In this document: piece by piece, positions 56,101-64,000 of the stretch
Numbering within the stretch: the stretch's first letter is position 1
Layout of the letters: each line of letters begins with the position of its first letter
DNA from: Norana najaformis
Lineage: Eukaryota > Annelida > Clitellata > Crassiclitellata > Hormogastridae
Length of the DNA stretch: 64,000 bases
Reading direction: 5' to 3'
Assembly (NCBI GenBank): GCA_964023275.1
Contig: OZ029914.1
Span: 14,916,308-14,980,307 of the forward strand
The notes under the pieces: generated by a model
Told to the model about the DNA's origin: nothing
What the model saw: only the letters and a program-made list of their open reading frames with translations
Databases searched by the model: none
Translations under genes and position numbers: made by a program

Positions 56101-59100
56101 CAAGAATTAATAATTAAAACTGTTTAATATTTATTTCGCATTAAATCTATGATTCATTTCAGTACAGTAAGTATTCTGTTAGTCTGAATAATTTTTGTAT
56201 TATTAGATGATCTTGACATTTTTATTTAATATTGTACTGCACAAAAGGTTACTGTTGTTAAAAGAACTTTGCTTTGTGACTGACTGGGTATAATGTTACA
56301 GTGTAGCAGAGACTAAGTTTTTACAACTTGTCTGGCTGTTTTGAATTTTGCATTCCTTGAGCCAACTGCACTGCTGTCATCTCGTAGCCTGCTGCCACAA
56401 ATTTGCATATTCATATTTTCTGTTGTTGTATTCTTGGTTTGCTGCCTAACTCTTGAATTTCAAATTCTTCTGGCTCAAATTTTAATTATTGTAGCTTATC
56501 TGTCACACTGTATTTCAAATATGGTGAATAGTTTTGCTGTGATACTGGTAAATTATATTTGACAAGGCAAGTTTGAGCAGTATGTTTGTTTTAAGTAGTA
56601 TTATAATTACCTCATAAATATATGCCATGCATTTGGTAAATGCTTAAGAAGCCACAGTAAGTTGGGGAAATTGGCTCTCATGTTAGAGTTGTGCTATAGA
56701 AGCCAGTTTGTTCGCCAGATTTGCTACTTAAGTTAAACTGTTTATGTGGATATTTACAGGATGGCGATGGAGAGATTCAGGATAAGTTGTTTCTATTGTA
56801 TGGAATTTTTTATTGTACATTACTGTTCTGATGTTACAAGTACCTATGGTTAATGTACCAGTAATATATTTTATTTTAGGTTGTTTTATGTTTCTGTTAA
56901 TGTGTGGTGTTACATTGTCATTTGTTATGTTTATTTTTGCATTAGTCGTGTACTAAATTTTGTTACGTTGTTATTTCAGTTGTTTTACATTTTTAAAGAT
57001 ATGGTTGTATTATGCTTTTTTGTTTTTTTGATATTATTAATGTTATATATATTGTTATAATCATCATCATTATAAACCATGGGTACAATGCCCATAGGTG
57101 TCCGATGCCATTCTCACTATGTTTTTCCACTGTTTTCTTTCCAGTGAAGCGTGGCTCAGCTCCTGGAGTGATTTTTTATTATTTATAACATTGTTATAAG
57201 CTTATAGTGAATTAATTTACTTCAAACTGTGAATTCTACAGTGTAATTATAATTAATATTGGTCATATTTCTTTTGAACTGTATGAAGTTTGCTTAAACT
57301 CAACACTTTTTGTGACCGTTGTAATTAGGTGTATTTTCTATTTACTTCGATGTAATAGTTAAGTTTGTTAGATTGTGTTGCTGTCCATTTCTAATTTGGC
57401 AGGATGTGTGTGGAGGTGATCTGATAATTCTGAGCTTATGCTACTTCGCTGAGATCAGGAGTTGATAGGGAATTTGAAGTGGGGCAAAGTAAGGGTGCGG
57501 CAAAATGTTTGCCTGAGCATTAGTTCATTAATCCTAATCGTAATCCCGATATTTCTACATTGCCCAACGAAAGCTGCATTACAGGAACCAGCTGATTCAC
57601 AGGCACTGAGTCTAAACAAAATCGATAGGCAAAGTGGTTTGGTCAAATATAAGAGCATACAATCCTCGTGCATCCACTAACAGTGGTGACTTTCCAGTTG
57701 TCTGGTTTTAGATGAACCTTTGTTACTACTGAACTTCAGCACCACTAAGTCTGTTGTAGGAGACGCTTTAGTGTCTGTATACCTACGCACATAAATTGTG
57801 GTGGACAGTGTACATTATTGCTCCAAGTTGTGGTTATATCTCAGCATTTAGGTTCCTGTTTACTGGAAAACAACTGTAAAGTTCATAATCATATTGAAAC
57901 AGCTAAGGAGAGTTGTGTGAATATTTGACCGGATTAAACAGTGAATTAATTGAAAGACAGATGGTTCAGAACCTAATTTGTTTTCGACCAGTATGAACTA
58001 AGCATTGTCATAATTATATATATATATATATATATATATGAAAGCTGTCATGAAATTTTTTCTCATTCAAATCACATTTGTCTGTGTAAATTTTTCACTG
58101 ATGTCTCCTCAGCCTAATCAAGACAATGTATCACATTCCTTTGTCTTGTCTCATACACATATCCCAGCAGATGACTGAACTACAAGTAGTTGTGGGAATC
58201 TATTTATCCTAAGCAGTTCTGAAATTCTTGAGTGGGATTTGAGTAAAACCATGTCAAAACACGTGAACAGCATGCAGTTCAATTAGCGTGTTACTGCCTT
58301 ACGTCACATGACTACTTTATGTTTGCTTGATGTGTTGTTCTAGGTAGATGTGTGCAGTAGTAATGGGCACATCCCAGATCTGGCTAAACAGTCGGCATTC
58401 ATTTATTGTTTTAATTTTAAGTGGTGTTTGTTGAAGTTTAATACTGTGGTCTGCTGTAGGTGTTGGAAAGACGAGCATTGTTGTCCGATATACACGGAGC
58501 TCCTTCAACAAAATGCTGAGTCCTACCATTGGAGCTTCATTCTTCACGTGTGCTTTGTGAGTCATGACCTACTGATATACAGTCTGTCTGTTGAACCCGA
58601 CAACTAGTTCTCCTGCTCTAGAGCAGTTCATGACCCATAAAATTCTGGACCGTAGTACAATCACCTAATGGTAAAGTTAGCAACAGAACATTTTAGCATA
58701 TTTGAGAGATCCTTAAGAATCACTTCAGAAATGCCAGGTTACTTAAATATGCACAACAAAGCAGTAAGAATAAAAAATATAAAATAATTATAACCATAAC
58801 AGTAATAGGAACAATAATAATTATAAAATATATAATCATAATAATACCAATAACAGAAGCAGTAGGATCAATATAAATTACTTTTTACATTCACTCTGGG
58901 TTAAACATAATAATAAACCACTAGTCATTTAATACTTGTTTACATTATGTTGCTAGTGTTAACTAAATGCTAGTAGTGTGCAGTAACAGTGTTAACTACT
59001 TGCAGCCTGGAAGGGGTAAAGCATACTCCATAAACTTATTAAAAATGCTGTCTTTGGAAATCATGTTAAGAACCGTCTTATAATGACACGATGTTATAAG

Positions 59101-62100
59101 GTCATGAGGTCATTTTCTACAATGGAATTAAATTTTGGATCCACATCTCAGCCCTGTAATGTCAGAAGTTGTGATATAATGAAGGTATTATAACGCTAAT
59201 GTATGTATTAATGTGTATTTCTCAAACTTTTCTTGAATCTTGTATTTGACTTGTCTTTGCAGACATATTGATAATCGAACCATCAAGATGCAAGTCTGGG
59301 ACACAGCGGGACAGGAACGATTTCGTGCTATGGTAAGCAGTTTCATAATGGCATTAGATGCAAACAGTTCTTGCACAGGACTAATTAGGAGGCTTCAGAT
59401 GTTTGATCACTTTGTGATGGCAGACAGAACCATGCAAGGGTGCTCTGAACCTTGATATCCGACTCCCCGAGGATGTGGAAGAGACAGTTTACATACTTAC
59501 CTGGCACACTTGGAATCAGACAGTGGAGGCAGATTGCTGTCTTCTAAACTTTGAGCTACATACATCCTGCAGATAAGCCCAAGACCAGGTCAGTTGGCAG
59601 AGAACATGAAATTGGCAATGCTCCAGAGAGTAAGTAAGTATTTTCTTTATTAACCAGTAGCTGATTGCACATCGGCATACAAGTATTTAAGAACACAAGG
59701 AAAAACATATCAGGCATACAATATCCTAGTAATAAAAGATTTACGCGTTAAGCTATCAAAGGTAAATAATGTGATTGACCATGACAAGGATTCAACTGGC
59801 TTGCTAACTAACTGTGAAATATCACATGATATACTATGAATATAGAAATTAAACTGCTTCATGTATATTTAATAAGGCCCTAATGAAAGCCTTTTTGCCA
59901 ATTTTTGTTGATAGCTGCCTAAACTGCATTAAGAAGGCTTTTCATGGTGCTTGAATTCAGTTTACATAATATTTATGATACTGTGTTTTTATTTTTAGGG
60001 TTTTAGATTTTGTGTGTTTATTTTTAGGCTCCAATGTATTACCGAAAGGCCAATGCTGCCCTCTTGGTTTATGATATTTCTTCTCAGGAAAGTTTCGAAG
60101 ACATGATGTCCTGGGTGAAAGGTAGAAGTAGTAGCTTTAGCTTTGACAGTATGATCTGTATGATCACCTCGTTCTTTAAATTCAGTAACTGTTTGCCATA
60201 GGTTGCCATTTTGAACTGATCTTCAATGCTTTGTCCTTTGGAATGTACAGAGGTCCAGTGAACCCATTCTCTCTTCTGTGAAGCCTCCTTTACTTTTCTG
60301 TCACCATGTCCCCATTTTTCTCTTTGTGTGTGTGTGTGTGTGTGTGCATACACGCATGTACGTAGGCTAATATAGGTTCAGTTTAATTACTATATAGGAC
60401 GGATCAAGGTATCAAACTGGAAGTTAAAAGGAGAGTAGACCAGCAATGAAAACTGCAAATGGAAGCATAAACATTTTATGGCACAGTTACTTTAGTAAAT
60501 GTTTAACTTTATATAAAGCATTTGCTGTTGAGATTCAAAAAACTTTGGAGCACTATTCAGGTCTGAAATGAATCGAATATGAATATTTGATACAGCTCTA
60601 CTTCTAATAAGATTTGTATTAATTTAACTTAGTATTTCAGTATTTATGAACTAATGTTTGGATTTTATATTATTTTTGTAGAATTGGAAAAAAATACAGA
60701 TGGCAAGATTGGTGAGCCAACTAGATTATTCATTTTTCTTGTTATTCTTTTTATATATGACAGACTGTTAGATGTGTTTAAGGATATCTGTTGGGGAAGC
60801 TGTACATCAAAAATCTTTTACGTTTTTGTGATTCTTTGCGCCCTAAATGCTGTACGATACCAGTTGATTGTGTCACCACGAAAGTTATCAGTTATTTGTC
60901 ATATATTTAGTTATATTAACATTACAATTCTTATTATAATAATAACAACAGCAACAACAACAATAATACTAATAACAACAGGAGCAACAACAATAATAGC
61001 TAGAATAATTGCTCTGACAGGGTATTTGTTTTTTGTAGTTCATTCATTTACATTAAAATGTCAAAATTATAATTAAAATTATAAATGTACTTTATTGATT
61101 CTGTATTTTTCTTTAGATCTTAACTGAAAACATGTCTTTTTAAGATTGAATTGCATCATCGGCCGTTTCCCTGTTCTCTGGATTGCCTCAGTTGATTTCT
61201 GACCCTGGACTGTCGCTTTCCTATCCAACTTACTTACCAGCAACTATCATGTGATGCCTCATGAAACTTGTGATGCCTCTATAGAATAAGTTGGATTGTA
61301 GTAGATCTTCTATTTAAGCTTAATTTAATTTAATCGTTTGACTGATTTTCCCCAACACTATGAAACAACCTTCTAGGCTTGCTAGGATTCTTGCCCCAGG
61401 ATTTTTCATCTTTATGCAGTTTTTCAAAAATCCTGATATCTTCCCTGTGATTTAATGCTTATTGCATGCATTACAAATACTTTAAATAAATAAATAACTA
61501 TCTCCCCTGTGATTTAGTGTTTATGGTGTAGATTCATTTTGTGTTATTTGTACTTCCTGTTGTCTTCTGTTTTAGTTTACTGTTTGGTTGGAAACAAGTG
61601 TGATCTCACCGACCGACGAAAGGTTTCTACCATTGAGGCTGAGTTATTTGCCGCATCTATTGGTGCCAAAAACTTTGAAGTGTCAGCACTTGCAGACAAA
61701 GGTATGACCTAGAAGCAGTGCAAACCAGATGCTAATTTTTATGACAGTAATTGTAATTTTTACTGTAGACTTGCAACCCACCCAGGCAAAACAACTGTAG
61801 CAACAGAAACAATGCAGCGGATTCATTTATCAGAATAGATTAATTGAGAAGCCGTTTTGCCTGATGAGTAGACATGAACAGGAAGGACTAAGTCTAAGTC
61901 TAAACTGTAATTGTAATAAAAAATTTATATAGCACCACTTTAAACTCATCTGAGGTGCTGTGGAACTGACAACACAAAACAATGACTGACAGGTACCAAG
62001 ATACAACTGAAAATGAAGTTTTTTTTTATCCAGGCGGTAATTTATTGAAGTTCTGATACCCCTTGTTACTCATTGTGCGGCAGAAGTCTGTTAGGTAGCA

Positions 62101-62611
62101 TGCTTGGTCTGGAATCCAACACTTGCAGGTTTGAACCAGCTGAGCAGACTCTGTGTAATGAAACTGGGTAAGTTGTTCATACACACTTGAACACTGTCAC
62201 CAAGCTGTATAATTTTGTAGTGGTGTGAGGTGGGAATTAAACGACAAGTCTTGCAGTGCGCTTGCCCTGTGTGCAGGACCTTGGGATTTGTCTGCTACCA
62301 GCTTAAGGGCCAAAGAGCAGGGAATAAGTGCCTCCCCTACATTCCACTGTGAGACGTGGGAGCTTTACCGTTTTTAGTAACTCAGTGATTTGTTCTGTTG
62401 TTTTGGAGGTATTAGTGCTGTATTCCATCACATTGCGGAGTCCCTCGTGAAGATTTCCACAGAAGAATTAACCGAGTTTAACAGTGACCATTTCTCTTAC
62501 AAGACCTGCCAAGGCAGTTCCGATAGCTCAGAAAACCCGATTCCTGCAAACGGCTCAGTTGCTGTGCCTTCCATTTCAGCGCCAAAGACCTGGAAAAAAA
62601 GATGCTGTTGA
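53128..62611 (+). CDS. Rab-family small GTPase (Rab5/21/22/31-like group), seven exons
   Basis: Exons: 53,128-53,170, 58,460-58,556, 59,263-59,332, 60,028-60,121, 60,682-60,711, 61,576-61,701 and 62,409-62,611, giving 220 residues. All junctions are GT-AG and phases agree (1,2,0,1,1,1). Motifs: P-loop GSQGVGKTS (12-20), switch I T37 in SPTIGASFF, WDTAGQERF (59-67), APMYYRKANAALLVYDIS (71-88), NKCD (118-121), SAL (148-150, where SAK is usual), and C-terminal KRCC with two cysteines for geranylgeranylation. Rabs cycle GTP/GDP and direct vesicle traffic on membranes. APMYYR and GASFF point to the early-endosomal Rab22/31/21/5 group, but I cannot fix the paralogue. The exon 2 donor was taken as TTT|GTGAGT because it restores the usual spacing to WDTAGQ. 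An earlier in-frame donor CAC|GTGTGC would drop three residues. Exon 5 is only 30 bases. Confidence 0.95.
53520..53640 (+). repeat. Solo LINE 3' tail in Rab intron 1
   Basis: CTTCGACGGACTATGATTTT, GCGATTTTGACTTGAAGCGA, TATTGATGCC and GGTGCTATAGAAGTCATTAG, matching the UTR at 6.65 kb. Confidence 0.75.
54250..54350 (+). repeat. Short repeat shared with 55,765-55,860
   Basis: ATCTGTTTCACTACATCTA, GAAAACTCCTTAT and TGGCCCAAAGTGCTTC recur at 55,775 as ATCTGTTTCATTACATCTA, GGAAACTCCTTAT and TGGCCCAAAGTGTTTC. The second site lies inside LINE-derived sequence, so this is probably a piece of the same element. Confidence 0.55.
55240..56010 (+). mobile_element. Ancient CR1-like LINE relic in Rab intron 1
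   Basis: Legible remnants are LLAILDVW (box A region), ELGISSQPLDWLKSFLNEQM, ASLPKFRVHQLQSVLNCAIQ and HADLGF. Many stops. The order fits RT box A, the DWLKSFL loop, then the C-terminal VHQLQSVLN. Confidence 0.6.
57530..57665 (-). mobile_element. LINE 3' UTR fragment in Rab intron 1
   Basis: Plus-strand TAATCCTAATCGTAATCCC, TGCCCAACGAAAGCTGCATT, ACCAGCTGATTCACAGGCAC and AACAAAATCGATAGGCAAAG. Confidence 0.7.
58016..58040. repeat. (TA)n dinucleotide repeat
   Basis: About 12 TA units, within Rab intron 1. Confidence 0.9.
60327..60346. repeat. (GT)n dinucleotide repeat
   Basis: About 10 GT units in Rab intron 4. Confidence 0.9.
61915..61990 (-). repeat. LINE 3' end scrap in Rab intron 6
   Basis: AATTTATATAGCACCACTTT, then CTCATCTGAGGTGCT resembles AATTTATATAGCCCCACTTC, then TCATCAGAGGCGCT at 35,284. 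Confidence 0.55.
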
Positions 62612-62814
62612 TTTACTATGGGAAATTCCACAGTCTGTTTCATCTAAAGTGTAAGCTGTGATACAGTTGTTATTCCGAATTGATGAGATTGATCTGCTGC
62701 TGATTATTTGAATTTATTTCCCCGTTGCACTTTGAACCCTTGGCAAGTCTACGTCTGTGGACTGAATGGCTTACATGTTTTTGATATTTTGTTTTCTCAG
62801 TCTACGAGTAAAGA

Positions 62815-62997
62815 CAGGGTAGGCAGTTGGTTAGAACGCTTGGCCTGTATTGCAGAAAGTAGAGGTTCGAGCCTCCCTGAGACGATTGCTGTGTAGGGAC
62901 CTTGAGCAAGTCCTTCACTCACAAATGCTCAGCGCCATCGATTGATGCTAGTCATTAGGTAGTGGCGCTTAATAAATACAGATATAATAATAATAAA
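62815..62997 (+). mobile_element. tRNA-derived SINE, copy 3, the best preserved
   Basis: Box A-like GTAGGCAGTTGGTTAGAACG and intact box B GGTTCGAGCCTCC, 35-40 bases apart as in a tRNA. The body carries GTGTAGGGACCTTGAGCAAG, GCGCCATCGATTGATGCTAG and TAGTGGCGCTTAATAAATAC, and the tail is ATAATAATAATAA. It sits about 200 bp beyond the Rab stop codon and may lie in the 3' UTR, where its AATAAA could act as a poly(A) signal. Confidence 0.85.
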
Positions 62998-63790
62998 TAC
63001 GATATTTTCTTAAATCTGTAGCTAGTCTACATAAACTGACCACTTGCGTGAACTTCAGCATTTATATATACATGTATTTAGATATATCTTACCAGTTATT
63101 ACGTAGAAGCACACATTGTCTTGTGTTTTGGGTGTCTAGAGAACTAAATGGCCAGGATGAATTACATAATTGCATGTTTTTACAGGAGTTATGTAATTGT
63201 AAGTAAAATGTACTATGATATATATTATTGTATTTGTTGATTTTTCAACATTATTTTGCTTCAGATGATTTTTTGGCAAGACACTGTCACGTCTTGCTAA
63301 ATATTTCCTGTTGGTTTAGCTCATTTTCTGTATATATTTCCATTTGCCATCCAGTTTGAGGCCTGGATGAATTCTTATTTGAGAAGATTGTGATTGTTGT
63401 GAACTGCAGTGAGCCTAATGCCTGTAGTTAGGCCCTGGAATTTTGTTAATTTAAAGTTTGTTGTCTTTTTGTTTACCTTAACTGGTTAAACACTGCTAAC
63501 CTTGTCAGATCTGGTGAATTAATTAGCAAATTGAAATTGTCACAAAGTGGTTGCTTTTTAAATGAAATACACTATTGGTACTGTATGTGCCGGTATATTT
63601 ATGTGTATGTATGTGCACATGTATGTACGTACATATGTATGTATCTAGAGATCTAATATATATGGTGAAACGTTTTGCAGAAAACTGTTAAAAGTCTTTT
63701 TCTTTTACTATTCAAATTCATGAAGTGTATTGTCTCTGATTAGAATGGACTAAATGTAAATATAAACCCTAAAATTTCTCAATGCCATGT
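62998..63790. other. Downstream of Rab, no gene recognised
   Basis: AT-rich, with a GTATGTATGTGCACATGTATG tract near 63,605-63,640. No ORF with a recognisable domain. Confidence 0.4.
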
Positions 63791-64000
63791 AAAAGCTGCA
63801 TCAGAGACCAGCTTATTCAGTGGCATCATATCAAATTATGTCTGCAAGGGCCATGTTGTTTGGTTAGTTTCACTGCCAGGTCAAAAACCCGTAAGTCATG
63901 CCAGGGAGACAACATGGTGCTACGGTGGAAATCATTGGTGACGGTGGTCATGCAAATGTGCAGGAGCGAAAGCAGGATATGGTAGTTGAAAGGAATGTTT
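63790..64000 (-). repeat. LINE 3'-end relic at window edge
   Basis: Plus-strand GAGACCAGCTTATTCAGTGG, GCCATGTTGTTTGG and CACTGCCAGGTCAAAAACCC. Counterpart of 1,830-2,070. Confidence 0.5.

Larger units (their letters stand above)
53171..58459 (+). other. Intron 1 of the Rab gene, with repeats
   Basis: 5.3 kb. Holds a LINE tail (53,520-53,640), a possible minus-strand LINE C-terminus at 53,650-53,830 (NNVPLEFYKF), a decayed LINE (55,240-56,010), a LINE UTR (57,530-57,665) and a TA run. Otherwise unassigned AT-rich sequence. Confidence 0.7.

Overview
This is animal (metazoan) nuclear DNA. It is AT-rich, genes are split by GT-AG introns up to about 5 kb, protein domains sit on separate exons, and much of the rest is non-LTR retrotransposon debris, tRNA-derived SINEs and triplet microsatellites. 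The domain set (a Rab GTPase, CARD plus TRADD-N-like death-fold exons, F-box-like and SH3-like exons, NHL propeller relics) fits an invertebrate. I cannot name the phylum from sequence alone. All similarities were judged by eye. Layout: 0-0.77 kb holds the intact N-terminal half of a single-exon transposon-like ORF (copy 1) with its own CRE/TATA promoter. 2.9-4.2 kb is a two-exon CARD/TRADD-N-like gene on the minus strand. 5.3-6.8 kb is a decayed CR1/L2-like LINE. 6.8-31.4 kb is a direct tandem duplication of a roughly 4.2 kb unit carrying an F-box-like and an SH3-like exon (minus strand). The right arm is compact at 27.1-31.4 kb. The left arm has been inflated to about 20 kb by roughly 16 kb of inserted retroelements. 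The main insertion block (10.1-24.0 kb) holds several copies of an R2-superfamily retrotransposon with a C-terminal CPCG zinc knuckle and restriction-like endonuclease, ORF copy 2, two minus-strand LINEs, and long AAT and ACT/AGT arrays. 31.4-39 kb is mostly intergenic or intronic with LINE ends and two SINEs. 39.1-41.8 kb is a second minus-strand gene, CARD-CARD-TRADD-N-like, with further exons probably downstream. 43.1-45.6 kb is a rearranged third copy of the transposon-like ORF. 45.7-46.6 and 50.8-52.0 kb are two copies of a segmental repeat. 48.3-49.5 kb holds NHL-repeat pseudogene pieces. 53.1-62.6 kb is a seven-exon Rab small GTPase gene on the plus strand, the best-supported gene here. 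The window ends in SINE and LINE fragments. How the parts relate: the CARD genes and the Rab gene are ordinary cellular genes and no operon logic applies. The strongest candidate for something undescribed is the three-copy ORF family. Its parts are a Cys-rich N-terminus, a roughly 560-residue single exon, a compact promoter with TGACGTCAGCA followed by TATATAA that recurs in all three copies, and a conserved 3' block. Second is the endonuclease-bearing retrotransposon, whose copies repeatedly abut AAT repeats and nest tail to tail.
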